A stretch of 64,000 nucleotides of DNA, taken from positions 108,248 to 172,247 of the forward strand of contig JAQTUP010000006.1 of assembly GCA_028707275.1 (NCBI GenBank), written 5' to 3'. Positions 16,333 through 25,826 of the stretch are shown in pieces. The notes under the pieces are model-generated. The model made no database searches. It saw only the letters and a program-made list of their open reading frames with translations, and had not been told where the DNA came from. The number at the start of each line of letters is the position of its first letter. Position 1 is the stretch's first letter. The stretch comes from Gallionella sp. GTDB taxonomy: Bacteria > Pseudomonadota > Gammaproteobacteria > Burkholderiales > Gallionellaceae. Made by a program: the position numbers and the translations under genes.

Positions 16333-17506
16333 TAAATTTCGCGATTCTTTGTGCGGCGTCCACTGTTTGTTCTGTGTCGGCGACCAGTGCCAGGCGCACA
16401 AAATGCTCCCCCGGATTGATGCCCTGCGCGGTACGCGCCAAGAAACTTCCCGGTAAAACTGTCACATTATAATCACGATACAAGCCCTGCGCGAAGGCCG
16501 CGTCGCAAATGGGTGTCTGTATCCATAAATAGAAACCGGCATCGGGCAGGGAAACGGGCAGCACAGGGGAGAGAATTTCCATCACGCGCGCAAACTTCCC
16601 GGCATACAGGCGGCGGTTTTCTGCGACATGGGTTTCGTCGCACCAGGCGGCGATACTGGCGGACTGGATCACAGGATTCATCGCCGAGCCGTGATAGGTG
16701 CGATACAGTGCGAATTTTTCGATGACCTTCGCGTCCCCTGCGACAAAGCCCGAGCGCATGCCGGGCACGTTGGAACGCTTCGACAAACTGGAGAATACCA
16801 CCAGATTCCGGTAGTCGCAGCGTCCGAGTTGAAGGGCTGCTTGCAGCGCGCCCAGCGGGGGGGTGTCAAAATAGATTTCCGAATAGCATTCGTCCGAGGC
16901 GATCACGAAGCCGTAGCGGTCTGACATCTCGAATAATGTTTTCCACTCGCCAAGAGGCATGACCCGCCCCGTTGGATTGCCCGGTGAGCAGACATAAATT
17001 AACCGGGTGCGCTGCCAGACAGCTTCCGGTAACTGTGCAAAATTCAGCGCAAAATCGTCTTCGGGCAGGGTGTTCAGAAAATACGGCGTTGCGCCGGCGA
17101 GAAATGCCGCCCCTTCGTAAATCTGATAAAAAGGGTTGGGGCATACCACCACAGGTTCAGCCTCAGTGCGATCGATCACCGTTTGCGCAAAGGCGAACAG
17201 CGCTTCGCGGCTGCCATTGACCGGCAACACCTGAGTCTTGAAATCAGGCAGAGGGATGCCATAGCGTCGCGCCAGCCATTGGGCTATTGTGCTGCGCAGC
17301 GCGTCGGAGCCGGCCGTTGTGGGATAATTGGCCAGACCATCCAGATTGTTGGCGATGGCGTCGCGGATGAATTGCGGGGTCGCGTGCTTCGGTTCGCCGA
17401 TGGACAGGCTGACAGGGGAGTAGTCCGGGCAGGGCGTGACCTCGCGAAACAAGGCGGCGAGTTTCTGGAACGGGTAGGGTTGCAGTTTATTCAGGTCTGG
17501 ATTCAT
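16301..17506 (-). CDS. dapC: Succinyldiaminopimelate transaminase DapC
   Basis: This 401-residue PLP-dependent fold-type I aminotransferase converts N-succinyl-2-amino-6-ketopimelate with glutamate. Motifs: 'PVSLSIGEPKHATPQFIRDA', 'VVCPNPFYQIYEGAAFLAGA', 'VCSPGNPTGRVMPL', the PLP lysine in 'VFSSLSKRSNVPGMRSGF', and 'VTVLPGSFLARTAQGINPGE'. It is the first gene of the dapC-dapD run and lies near pilU and dapE. The last nine residues come from a heptanucleotide array and are not conserved family sequence. Confidence 0.93.
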   Translation of the reverse strand: MNPDLNKLQPYPFQKLAALFREVTPCPDYSPVSLSIGEPKHATPQFIRDAIANNLDGLANYPTTAGSDALRSTIAQWLARRYGIPLPDFKTQVLPVNGSREALFAFAQTVIDRTEAEPVVVCPNPFYQIYEGAAFLAGATPYFLNTLPEDDFALNFAQLPEAVWQRTRLIYVCSPGNPTGRVMPLGEWKTLFEMSDRYGFVIASDECYSEIYFDTPPLGALQAALQLGRCDYRNLVVFSSLSKRSNVPGMRSGFVAGDAKVIEKFALYRTYHGSAMNPVIQSASIAAWCDETHVAENRRLYAGKFARVMEILSPVLPVSLPDAGFYLWIQTPICDAAFAQGLYRDYNVTVLPGSFLARTAQGINPGEHFVRLALVADTEQTVDAAQRIAKFTSELSVASGK

Positions 17507-17554
17507 TGCGAGTTAGCGTCAGCGAAAGTGACGGGCATTATAAAGGGCTGACAG

Positions 17555-18421
17555 GTGTCATCAAAACAAAATGTAATGCCGGTCGCCGGAATTTTATCCG
17601 GTGCGCTGGTCTGGGGGTTGATCTGGTACCCTTATCGCGTGTTGCAGGACGCCGGTATATCAGGCCCGCTGGCGACGCTGGTGACTTATTTGCTGGCGAT
17701 GTTGTGCGGCGCATTCATGTTGCCGCGCATCTGGCGCGAATTACCAGATATCGGCTGGTGGGCGGTGTTGCTGGTGTTTTCCGCAGGCTGGGCGAATTTC
17801 GGTTATGTGCTGGCGATGTTGCACGGCGAAGTGATGCGCGTGCTGCTGCTGTTCTATCTCGCGCCGGTCTGGACGATCCTGTTTTCCTACTGGCTGCTGG
17901 GCGAACGCCTCAATCGCTACGGCTATCTGGTGATCGTGCTGTCTTTGTGCGGTGCATTCATCATGTTGTGGGAGCCCGGTTTCGGCGTGCCGTTGCCACA
18001 AAATATGTCAGAGTGGCTGGGGCTGTCGGCGGGAATGGGCTTTGCGCTGTCCAATGTCGTGTCGAGGCGCGCAAGCCATCTTAGCGTGGAATCCAAGGCC
18101 TTCAGCATCTGGCTGGGTACGGCGCTGCTGACCGCGCCGCTGTTATGCTGGCAGGGTGGGATTACCCTCGGGGCTATAGACGCGCAAGCCTGGCTGATAC
18201 TGGTTTTACTCGGCGTCGCGCTGTGTTCGTGCAGTTTTGCCGTGCAGTACGGCGTCACGCATATGCCGGCCAATCGTGCGATGTTGCTGTTTTTATTCGA
18301 ACTGGTGGTGGCCGCACTCGCTTCATGGCTGCTGGCGGGTGAAACGATGGAATTGCGCGACTGGCTGGGCGCTGCGCTGATCATATCCGCGAGTTTGCTC
18401 TCGGGAAAATTACACGCCTGA
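17555..18421 (+). CDS. EamA/DMT-superfamily inner-membrane transporter
   Basis: This 288-residue integral membrane protein has ten hydrophobic segments in two EamA repeats, for example 'GILSGALVWGLIWYPYRVLQ', 'VLLLFYLAPVWTILFSYWLL' and 'AMLLFLFELVVAALASWLLA'. Each repeat ends in the family's 'LGERL' and 'AGETM' type motifs. DMT proteins export amino acids or other metabolites, but the substrate cannot be inferred. The start is a GTG at 17555, with an ATG at 17576 as alternative. It is transcribed divergently from dapC across a 48-bp gap. Confidence 0.88.
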   Translation: MSSKQNVMPVAGILSGALVWGLIWYPYRVLQDAGISGPLATLVTYLLAMLCGAFMLPRIWRELPDIGWWAVLLVFSAGWANFGYVLAMLHGEVMRVLLLFYLAPVWTILFSYWLLGERLNRYGYLVIVLSLCGAFIMLWEPGFGVPLPQNMSEWLGLSAGMGFALSNVVSRRASHLSVESKAFSIWLGTALLTAPLLCWQGGITLGAIDAQAWLILVLLGVALCSCSFAVQYGVTHMPANRAMLLFLFELVVAALASWLLAGETMELRDWLGAALIISASLLSGKLHA

Positions 18422-18439
18422 GCCTTGAAAAAGCTCTTC

Positions 18440-18576
18440 ATCCACGAAAAATACGAAAGGCACGAAATAGATCACAACATCAGGCTGGTTTTATGACTCA
18501 CCAAGCCGGTGAGAAACCAGGTATGAGTAAATAATTTGAATTTGTTCGTGTTTTTTTGTGCCTTTCGTGGACAACT
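18440..18576. repeat. Inverted repeat between convergent genes
   Basis: CCACGAAAAATACGAAAGGC near 18442 is mirrored by GTGCCTTTCGTGGA near 18557-18575, enclosing about 90 bp. The arms are a common dispersed motif and, between the convergent EamA and GGDEF genes, could terminate transcription from both sides. Confidence 0.55.
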
Positions 18577-18610
18577 GCGGTTTTAAGGTTGAGCTGTCTT
18601 GTCGGTGGAG

Positions 18611-20329
18611 TTACTGCCCGGATTGCGAGAAGTAGATGAATCGGTTACGGCCCGACGCCTTGGCGGCGTACATCGCCTTGTCAGCGCATTTGAGCAAACC
18701 TGCCAGGTCAGCTGCGTCCTGTGGCGCAAAGGCGATGCCTATGCTGGCCGAAATGTGGTGCCCTGTTTCATCGCCTACAAAGTAAAACGGCAGCGCCAGT
18801 TTCTCGATGATCGCCTGAGCGATGCGTTCGGTCTCTGATACGTTGCCCAGTTCCGGCAGCATGACGGTGAATTCGTCCCCCCCCAAACGCGCGACGGTAT
18901 CGGCTTCTCGCACACAACTGCCCAGTCGTCTCGCCACTTCCATCAACAGTACATCCCCGTGGGCATGCCCCAGTGTGTCGTTAATTTCCTTGAAATAATC
19001 AAGATCGATGAAGAGCAACGCCAGCGGCAATCCGGTGCGATGCGTGCGCTTGATCGCCTGTCCCAACCTGTCATGGAACAGGCGGCGGTTGGGCAGATTG
19101 GTCAGCGGGTCGTAATTGGCCTGCCAGTGGATGATCTCGTCTTTTTCCTTCTTTTCGGTGATGTCCGAGAACTGTGCCACGTAGCGGTATACGCTGCCGT
19201 CCTTATGGCGGAGTGCGATGATGCTGGCTAACTTCGCATAAATCTCGCCATTCTTGCGCTTGTCCCATATTTCGCCTTGCCAGTGTCCCGTGTCCAGGAT
19301 CTCATTCCACATCTGGCGGTAAAACGCCTCGTCATGTCGTCCGGATTGCATCAGGCGCGGGTTCTTTCCGACCACGTCCTCGAGCGCATAGCCCGTAATA
19401 CGGGTGAAAGCCGGATTGACGTCCACGATCAGATTGTTCTCATCCGTCACCACGATGGCGTCCGCGTTCGACTGGTAGATGGAGGCTGCCAGCTTCATGG
19501 ATTTTTCCGACTGATATAAGGCCTCAGACATGCTGTTGAAAGCCGCTGTGAGTTTTCCGAACTCGTCCTGCTCGCATTGTGCGAGTGGAACAGGGGTGAA
19601 TTTTTCCATGCTGCCGGCCGCCTGCATGGCCTCCATCGAGGATTGCAATGAAACGATAGGGCGCATGAACCTGCGTATCAGCCAGTTCGTCGCGAAAAAC
19701 AGCAGAATATGCAGGAAAATCTGCCCTGCCCACAGCCTGTTCCGTGTGCGATAAATGGCATCGAAATCCTCGGTCATGTCGATGGTGATGCTGGCCGCAC
19801 CGTTAACCGAACCTGCTTCTGCCTTGTGGCAACTCAGGCAATTGGTGCCGCGAAAATCGCTGCTGACGATAAAGGGGACTACCGTACGCAGGGTCGGCTT
19901 GTCACGATCTTCCTTCAACAGAAAATCCGTCTGTTTTGAAGTCAGTACGCGTCTGTCCAGCTCGTCTTTGATTTGTTCTTCCGGGAGGCCTGGACCAAAC
20001 TGATCCTGCACCTGCTGCGCGCGTATGATGCGCAATTCCTTCACATGGTCCGACGCGCCCATCTTGTTGATGAAAAGACGCCGGTTGTCCGGGTCGGAAA
20101 TCATGCCGGTCAGCATCAGCATGTTCATGCCGTTGATGATTCCGTCGGCAGAGACGGCAGCTCGCCGCTTTGCGCCTTCCAGGATTTCTTCCCTGATATG
20201 TTCCATGATCCAGAAATGGGCAAAAGACAATAGCACGATCAGCATCACCTGGATGGGGATGCTAAGCTTTGTCCCGATGCCAAGCGACAGCCACCAGTTT
20301 TTCATGACTCGTTCATTATTTTCATGCAA
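18611..20329 (-). CDS. DUF3365 (heme-type sensor)-HAMP-PAS-GGDEF diguanylate cyclase
   Basis: This 572-residue membrane sensor has a TM near residues 20-38 and a periplasmic DUF3365/Tll0287-like domain with one CxxCH motif ('NCLSCHKAEAGS', C164/C167/H168). A second TM lies near 203-220 and is followed by a HAMP-like linker. It continues with a PAS domain ('DAIVVTDENNLIVDVNPAFT') and a GGDEF domain with intact 'RLGGDEFTVML' and an inhibitory RxxD ('READ') five residues before it. It should make c-di-GMP in response to a redox or gas signal at a c-type heme, which is inference from the motif. The ATG at 20305 ('MKNWWLSLGI') is an alternative start. Confidence 0.88.
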   Translation of the reverse strand: MHENNERVMKNWWLSLGIGTKLSIPIQVMLIVLLSFAHFWIMEHIREEILEGAKRRAAVSADGIINGMNMLMLTGMISDPDNRRLFINKMGASDHVKELRIIRAQQVQDQFGPGLPEEQIKDELDRRVLTSKQTDFLLKEDRDKPTLRTVVPFIVSSDFRGTNCLSCHKAEAGSVNGAASITIDMTEDFDAIYRTRNRLWAGQIFLHILLFFATNWLIRRFMRPIVSLQSSMEAMQAAGSMEKFTPVPLAQCEQDEFGKLTAAFNSMSEALYQSEKSMKLAASIYQSNADAIVVTDENNLIVDVNPAFTRITGYALEDVVGKNPRLMQSGRHDEAFYRQMWNEILDTGHWQGEIWDKRKNGEIYAKLASIIALRHKDGSVYRYVAQFSDITEKKEKDEIIHWQANYDPLTNLPNRRLFHDRLGQAIKRTHRTGLPLALLFIDLDYFKEINDTLGHAHGDVLLMEVARRLGSCVREADTVARLGGDEFTVMLPELGNVSETERIAQAIIEKLALPFYFVGDETGHHISASIGIAFAPQDAADLAGLLKCADKAMYAAKASGRNRFIYFSQSGQ

Positions 20330-20498
20330 GCTTCAGGGCTCTTCTTCAAATCGTGCTATGAACAGATGTTACCGCATTATGCCAGCATACTGAGCCGGAA
20401 TAAATAACGGATGTGATGCGCGTCAGCGCAAGGCCGGGCGCATCCGCCTTCCCCCGGTCATCGGAGGGAGGCGTGACGTCTGGTTTTTTTTCGAACCG

Positions 20499-21548
20499 CT
20501 ATGCCACCGTAACCGAGCCTGCCAGATAGACATCCTGAATCGCGTTGAGCAAGGTGACGCCCTCTTGCATCGGTTTTTGGAAGGCTTTTCTGCCCGAGAT
20601 CAGCCCCATGCCGCCGGCTCGTTTGTTGATGACCGCCGTGCGTATCGCCTGGCGCAAATCGTCCTTGCCCGATGCTCCCCCTGAATTAATCATACCCACC
20701 CGACCCATGTAGCAATTCGCCACCTGGTAGCGAACAAGATCGATCGGATGGTCTGAGGTCAGTTCGCTGTAGACGCGTGAGCTGGTCTTGCCGAATTTGA
20801 TGGCGTTATACCCGCCGTTGTTCTCGGCCTGTTTTTGCTTGATGATGTCGGCGTTGATGGTGGCGGCCAGGTGATTGGCCTGACCTGTCAGATCGGCGGC
20901 AACATGATAATCAATGCCGTCCTGTTTGAAAGCCGGATTGCGCAAATATGCCCACAGCACGGTCGCCATGCCTAAATTGTGGGCATGCTCGAAGGCCTCC
21001 GATACCTCCTGAATCTGTCGGCGCGATGGCTCAGACCCGTAAAAAACCGTAGCGCCGACGGCCACAGCGCCCATGTCGAAGGCCTGATTGACCGAGGCGA
21101 ACAGCGTCTGGTCGAATTTGTTGGGGTAGGTCAGCAATTCGTTATGGTTGATTTTGACGACGAACGGAATCTTGTGCGCGTAGCGCCGCGCGACGGATGA
21201 AAGAACGCCCAGGGTGGACGCGACGCCGTTGCAGCCGCCTTCGATGGCGAGTCTGACGATGTTCTCGGGATCAAAATACATGGGATTGGGGGCGAAGGAC
21301 GCGCCGCCCGAATGCTCTACTCCCTGATCGACCGGCAGCAGCGACAAATAGCCCGTGTCCGCCAGCCTGCCATGCCCGTACAGAGCCTGCAGGCTGCGCA
21401 GCACGGCAGGCTTTCTGTCCTTTATCGCCACCACGCGATCCACATAATCGGCGCCAGGCAAGTGCAGCGACTCTTTGGGGATGCCGGTGCAACGGTGGTT
21501 CAACAGATACTCCGCTTCATCAGCCAGTAATTGCTCAATATTCGTCAT
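20499..21548 (-). CDS. fbaB: Class I fructose-bisphosphate aldolase (FbaB/DhnA type)
   Basis: This 349-residue archaeal/bacterial class I aldolase forms a Schiff base with lysine to cleave or build fructose-1,6-bisphosphate. Motifs: '[20 protein letters not shown]', '[14 protein letters not shown]', '[15 protein letters not shown]' (lysine region) and '[20 protein letters not shown]' (phosphate-binding loop). The length agrees with the FbaB group. It is transcribed away from purT and stands alone. Confidence 0.93.
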   Translation of the reverse strand: MTNIEQLLADEAEYLLNHRCTGIPKESLHLPGADYVDRVVAIKDRKPAVLRSLQALYGHGRLADTGYLSLLPVDQGVEHSGGASFAPNPMYFDPENIVRLAIEGGCNGVASTLGVLSSVARRYAHKIPFVVKINHNELLTYPNKFDQTLFASVNQAFDMGAVAVGATVFYGSEPSRRQIQEVSEAFEHAHNLGMATVLWAYLRNPAFKQDGIDYHVAADLTGQANHLAATINADIIKQKQAENNGGYNAIKFGKTSSRVYSELTSDHPIDLVRYQVANCYMGRVGMINSGGASGKDDLRQAIRTAVINKRAGGMGLISGRKAFQKPMQEGVTLLNAIQDVYLAGSVTVA

Positions 21549-21696
21549 GACGGCACCTCTTTAATGGGAAGGAGTGGATATGTTACTCCGATTGTTGTAC
21601 CCGGCGGCTTGTGTCAGGAAGTGCTGCTGTTTTGGCACCCTGTATTGCTCAATTCTCACAGTGTATAATTTCGCACGGTTCAACCTGAGGATAAAC

Positions 21697-22902
21697 ATGT
21701 CAGCTCATCTCATCGGAACACCCCTTAGTCACACTGCCACAAAAGTCATGCTGCTGGGCAGCGGGGAGCTGGGCAAGGAAGTCATCATCTCCTTGCAAAG
21801 ACTCGGCATCGAAACTATCTCCGTGGATCGTTATGCCAATGCGCCGGGGGCTCAGGTGGCGCATCGCGCCCATGTGATCAACATGGCGGATGCGGCGCTG
21901 CTGCGCGAGCTGATCGAGCGGGAAAAACCGGATTTGATCGTGCCGGAAATCGAGGCGATTGCCACGGATATGCTCGAACTGATCGAGCTCGAAGGGATAG
22001 CGCGGGTCATCCCCACGGCGCGCGCCGCAAGACTTACCATGAACCGCGAGGGTATACGCCGTCTGGCCGCAGAATCTCTGGGGCTGCCGACGTCCCGCTA
22101 CCGTTTTGCCGACAGTCTCGAAGAAATGCGTGCGGCAGCCGATCAAATCGGCTATCCGTGCATCGTCAAGCCTGTCATGTCATCCTCCGGCAAGGGCCAG
22201 TCGCGCGTGGATACGCCGACTGAAGTGGACGCCGCATGGGAATATGCAGCTCAGGGTGGCCGCGTCAATCAGGGGCGCGTGATCGTCGAGGGAGTGATCG
22301 GCTTCGATTATGAAATTACGCTGCTCACCGTGCGCGCGATGGGGGAGGGTGGCAATATTGAAACGCATTTTTGCGAGCCTGTCGGCCATGTGCAGGTGCA
22401 TGGCGATTATGTCGAAAGCTGGCAGCCGCAGTGTATGTCGCTGCAGGCGCTGCACAGCGCGCGCGACATCGCCAGAAAAATCACCGACGATCTGGGCGGG
22501 CTGGGTCTGTTCGGTGTGGAGTTGTTTGTAAGAGGGGATGAGGTGTGGTTCAGCGAGGTCAGTCCGCGTCCGCATGACACGGGGATGGTGACGATGTGCT
22601 CGCAGGTGCAGAGCGAGTTTGAATTGCATGCCCGCGCCATTCTGGGGCTGCCGGTTGATGTCAGTTTGCGCAGGCCTGGCGCATCCGCCGTGATTTACGG
22701 TCAGCTGGATGCAAAAGGTATCGCCTTCGAGGGGGTGGCTGAGGCTTTGCGAGTACCCGGCAGCGACATACGATTGTTCGGCAAGCCGGAATCCTTTCTT
22801 CGCCGCCGCATGGGGGTGGCGTTAGCGACAGGATGTGATACCGACGAGGCGCGTGCGCGCGCCAAACTCGCGGCAAGTCTTGTCACACCCGTCAAACCAT
22901 GA
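21697..22902 (+). CDS. purT: Formate-dependent phosphoribosylglycinamide formyltransferase PurT
   Basis: This 401-residue ATP-grasp enzyme of purine synthesis formylates GAR using formate and ATP. Motifs: '[20 protein letters not shown]', '[16 protein letters not shown]', '[20 protein letters not shown]' and 'PHDTGMVTM'. The ATG at 21697 follows CTGAGGA at 21686-21692 and matches the family's 'GTPLS' N-terminus. The frame extends further upstream without support. A TATAAT at 21664-21669 is a plausible -10 box. It overlaps the VOC gene by four bases. Confidence 0.95.
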   Translation: MSAHLIGTPLSHTATKVMLLGSGELGKEVIISLQRLGIETISVDRYANAPGAQVAHRAHVINMADAALLRELIEREKPDLIVPEIEAIATDMLELIELEGIARVIPTARAARLTMNREGIRRLAAESLGLPTSRYRFADSLEEMRAAADQIGYPCIVKPVMSSSGKGQSRVDTPTEVDAAWEYAAQGGRVNQGRVIVEGVIGFDYEITLLTVRAMGEGGNIETHFCEPVGHVQVHGDYVESWQPQCMSLQALHSARDIARKITDDLGGLGLFGVELFVRGDEVWFSEVSPRPHDTGMVTMCSQVQSEFELHARAILGLPVDVSLRRPGASAVIYGQLDAKGIAFEGVAEALRVPGSDIRLFGKPESFLRRRMGVALATGCDTDEARARAKLAASLVTPVKP

Positions 22903-23270
22903 TTACAGGGATACATCACGTCACACATCTGGTGTCGGATCTTGCACGCGCCCGCGATTTTTATGAAAATCTGCTGGGATTAAAGCCGGATACGGCGCGC
23001 CCCGTGATGAGTTTTGACGGGGTGTGGTATGTCGTGGCGCAGGCTCAGCAGCTTCACCTGATGGTGTTGCCCGATGCGGGGGCAGGCGTGCCGCGTCCTG
23101 TTCACGGCGGTCGCGACCGCCATGTTGCGCTGACCGTGTCGGATATAGGGCAGCTGGCTGCGAGGCTGGATGGCGCGGGAATTATTTATACCCGGAGCCT
23201 GTCCGGTCGCCGTGCCCTGTTCTGCCGGGACCCGGATCAGAATGCGCTCGAATTCATCGAGCTTGTATAA
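22899..23270 (+). CDS. VOC-superfamily (glyoxalase/bleomycin-resistance fold) protein
   Basis: This 123-residue single-module vicinal-oxygen-chelate protein has metal-ligand candidates His in '[20 protein letters not shown]' and '[12 protein letters not shown]' and Glu in '[13 protein letters not shown]'. It overlaps purT (ATGA) and is followed after 10 bases by zapE, so the three are probably co-transcribed. The substrate is unknown. FosA-like and other VOC functions remain possible. Confidence 0.86.
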   Translation: MITGIHHVTHLVSDLARARDFYENLLGLKPDTARPVMSFDGVWYVVAQAQQLHLMVLPDAGAGVPRPVHGGRDRHVALTVSDIGQLAARLDGAGIIYTRSLSGRRALFCRDPDQNALEFIELV

Positions 23271-23280
23271 GTTGCACGAC

Positions 23281-24369
23281 ATGAGTCCGAAACAATGGTA
23301 CCAGGACGCCTGCGACAGTGCGGATTTTGTCTGCGATGCAGCGCAGGCGGCTGCCATCTGTGAGCTCGACGCGCTCTGGGGGCAACTGGTCGAGTTTAAA
23401 CAAAAACGCAATCAGTTTCTGGGGCGCAGTCTGTTAAGTCCTAACGTGCCTAAGGGGTTGTATATCTGGGGCGGGGTGGGGCGCGGCAAGACTTTTTTGA
23501 TGGACGGTTTTTATCACTGCCTGCCTTACCGTCGCAAACGCCGCCTCCACTTCCATCACTTCATGAGTGAGATGCATCACGAGATGAAGCGGCTCTCCCA
23601 CATGCCCGATCCCCTGATCGCGCTGGCCGATAGCATCGCGCAATCTACCCGCCTGCTCTGTCTGGACGAGTTGCACGTGGATGACATTGCTGACGCGATG
23701 ATTCTGGGGCGCCTGCTCAGTGCCCTGTTCAAACGCGGCGTGGTGCTGCTCACGACCTCCAATTACCCGCCGGAAGGGCTGTATCCGAACGGCTTGCAAC
23801 GAGAGAACTTTTTGCCGGCCATCGCAGAGCTTCGGCAGGAATTGAAGGTGTTGCATTTCGACGGAGGGCGGGATTATCGTCTGTTGAATCAGCAGCGCGA
23901 GGCTGTATTGATTTCGTCGGATCAGTCAGAGCGCCGCATGAAATCCATGTTCGAGCATTTTGAGCCGCAGCCCCGGTTGGCGTTTGTCGAATCCGGGCAT
24001 CTTCAGTCGAAACAGGAGGCGAGCGATGCGGTCTGGTTTGACTTTAAGGAGCTGTGCGGCGGCAATCACGATCAATCCGACTATCTTGAAATTGCCCGCC
24101 GTTATTCTGCGGTGTTTTTGTCAGACGTGCCGCGAATGTCGGCCGGGAATGCCGGGTGTGCCCGCCGCTTTACCTGGCTGATCGATGTGCTGTATGACAA
24201 CCGGGTCAAACTGGTGGCAAGCTTTGACGTCGCGCCCGATCAACTATATGAAGTAGGCGGGCAGGATTCCGCGCGCATCGTCAGCCGACTGGCCGAGATG
24301 CAGACGAGGCGCTATCTTGAGTTGCCGCACCAGCGCCACCCGGCGAAATTGTCTGCTAGCGCAGAGTAA
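23281..24369 (+). CDS. zapE: Cell division AAA+ protein ZapE (AFG1 family)
   Basis: This 362-residue AFG1-like ATPase has Walker A 'LYIWGGVGRGKTFLMDGFYH', Walker B 'TRLLCLDELHVDDIADAMIL' and 'VVLLTTSNYPPEGLYPNGLQ', with the C-terminal 'FTWLIDVLYDNRVKLVASFD' typical of ZapE. In E. coli ZapE acts on the Z-ring during late division. I placed the start at 23281; the frame upstream is only the shadow of the VOC gene. Confidence 0.93.
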   Translation: MSPKQWYQDACDSADFVCDAAQAAAICELDALWGQLVEFKQKRNQFLGRSLLSPNVPKGLYIWGGVGRGKTFLMDGFYHCLPYRRKRRLHFHHFMSEMHHEMKRLSHMPDPLIALADSIAQSTRLLCLDELHVDDIADAMILGRLLSALFKRGVVLLTTSNYPPEGLYPNGLQRENFLPAIAELRQELKVLHFDGGRDYRLLNQQREAVLISSDQSERRMKSMFEHFEPQPRLAFVESGHLQSKQEASDAVWFDFKELCGGNHDQSDYLEIARRYSAVFLSDVPRMSAGNAGCARRFTWLIDVLYDNRVKLVASFDVAPDQLYEVGGQDSARIVSRLAEMQTRRYLELPHQRHPAKLSASAE

Positions 24370-24375
24370 ATCCCT

Positions 24376-24745
24376 GATGTCACTGCGTTACATCACTTTT
24401 GCATACAAATCACCTTCGCCGGGGGCAGCCCGGCGGCTGGTCACCTTCTTTTGCGTCGCCAAAAGAAGGTGACCCAAGAAAAGGCGACCCCGGCTTGCCG
24501 CCGCTACGCGGTTCCCTGCGTTGCTCGACTGATCAGGCGGCTGCGGAACTCGCGCTGCGCGCTCAAACAGTCCTCGCCGAACCCTCCTGACCAGCCTGTG
24601 CTACTCGGCGGCGCACAGGGGGTGCGGGCGAAGCTCAAAGGTTACCGCTAAAACATAATTCTAATGGTCCCAAAATACTGACTTTAGAAGTCAGTGCGTA
24701 ACATCAGTATCAACCCTGATTTTTGGAACTTGTGCGTAACATCAG
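24376..24745. repeat. Interspersed ~370-bp repeat, copy A
   Basis: This gene-free stretch opens with a GATGTCAC-TGC-GTTACATC hairpin (24376-24394). It contains inverted AGAAGGTGACC/GGTCACCTTCTTTTGCG arms and the stretch GTCCTCGCCGAAC, and ends in TGCGTAACATCAG twice (about 24693-24706 and 24731-24744). A diverged copy in inverted orientation lies at 53646-54013 with the same order of landmarks. The open frames inside it are the spurious type often annotated in proteobacterial repeats. It is probably a non-autonomous element. Confidence 0.75.
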
Positions 24746-24779
24746 TAAATTTGAAAAAATACTCACCGGCTTCCGGTTT

Positions 24780-25814
24780 TTAAAGTGTGCCCGCCACTTT
24801 TCGCAGTGCGTCCGCTGACAGATCCTCCAACGGAATGTCCTGCGCCCGGGATAAGTGTGTGTAGTGTTTGAACGTGGCGCGCAGATAACTGGGGTCATAG
24901 TGCAGTGTGAGCAATTCGCCGACCATAGTGTTGAAGTCGCCCGCCCGGATTAACGCCGTCCAGTGTTGCAGTTGTTTTTCGCCGTGAAAGCGGTGCAAAT
25001 TTTGCATGTGGGAGATCAGCTGTTCAGGATGGGTGACGTAGTGATGGTAATCTTCGAGCAGTCCTTCGACGCGGGTGTTAATCGGGGTCTTTACAAGATA
25101 ACACTCGCCCGCATGCATCGCGAGGATCAGCGCCGGGGGCAAGGTGATGAGGCCGATCTTGTTACTCTCGGCTTCCACATAGACGGGTTGATTTGGATCG
25201 AGTTTTTGCAGCGCCTGCAGCAGCGCGCTGTCGAAGCATTTTTGTGTCGGCTGAGCCTGTTCCGGCAGGCGACCCAGCATGGAGCCGCGATGTTGCGCCA
25301 GATGTTCCAGATCCAGCACTTGCCGTCCCGTTTCGGACAAGGCGGTCAGTAAACGGCTTTTGCCGGAACCTGTCGGTCCACAGATGACGCACCAGGTGAA
25401 ATTCTGTGGCAGTGTCTCCAGTTGCTCTAAAACGTCGCGACGATATGTCTTGTAGCCGCCTTCGAGTTTGTGCGCGGCCCAGCCTATTTGGGAGAGGATG
25501 ATGCTCATCGCGCCGCTGCGCTGACCGCCGCGCCAGCAGTAAATCAGCGGTCGCCACGATTTCGGATGATCGAAAAAACGTGTTTCTATGTGACGGGCGA
25601 TGTTCTTTGCGACCATCGCGGCGCCTACCTTGCGCGCCTCGAAAGGCGATAGTTGTTTGTACAAAGTACCTACGATGATGCGCTCCTCGTCCGAGAATAC
25701 CGGGCAATTGATCGCGCCCGGAAGGTGGTCTTCGGCGAATTCACTAGGCGTGCGCACGTCGATAATGTCGTCAAATTCGGCTAGCTGTGCTAGTTTTGCA
25801 GTTCTGAACAGCAT
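24780..25814 (-). CDS. mnmH: tRNA 2-selenouridine/geranyl-2-thiouridine synthase MnmH
   Basis: This 344-residue protein has an N-terminal rhodanese domain with catalytic Cys in 'LIYCWRGGQRSGAMSIIL' and a C-terminal P-loop domain ('WCVICGPTGSGKSRLLTALS', 'VLDLEHLAQHRGSMLG'). MnmH replaces sulfur with selenium at the wobble uridine of tRNAs for Lys, Glu and Gln, using selenophosphate. It is divergent from selD, the selenophosphate source, with only 12 bp between the start codons. Confidence 0.95.
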   Translation of the reverse strand: MLFRTAKLAQLAEFDDIIDVRTPSEFAEDHLPGAINCPVFSDEERIIVGTLYKQLSPFEARKVGAAMVAKNIARHIETRFFDHPKSWRPLIYCWRGGQRSGAMSIILSQIGWAAHKLEGGYKTYRRDVLEQLETLPQNFTWCVICGPTGSGKSRLLTALSETGRQVLDLEHLAQHRGSMLGRLPEQAQPTQKCFDSALLQALQKLDPNQPVYVEAESNKIGLITLPPALILAMHAGECYLVKTPINTRVEGLLEDYHHYVTHPEQLISHMQNLHRFHGEKQLQHWTALIRAGDFNTMVGELLTLHYDPSYLRATFKHYTHLSRAQDIPLEDLSADALRKVAGTL

Positions 25815-25826
25815 ATTGAGGAACCT

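Noticed and set aside
24399..24651. Two overlapping plus-strand frames of ~65 residues
   Set aside because: They lie wholly in the interspersed repeat and belong to the spurious frames commonly called in such repeats.
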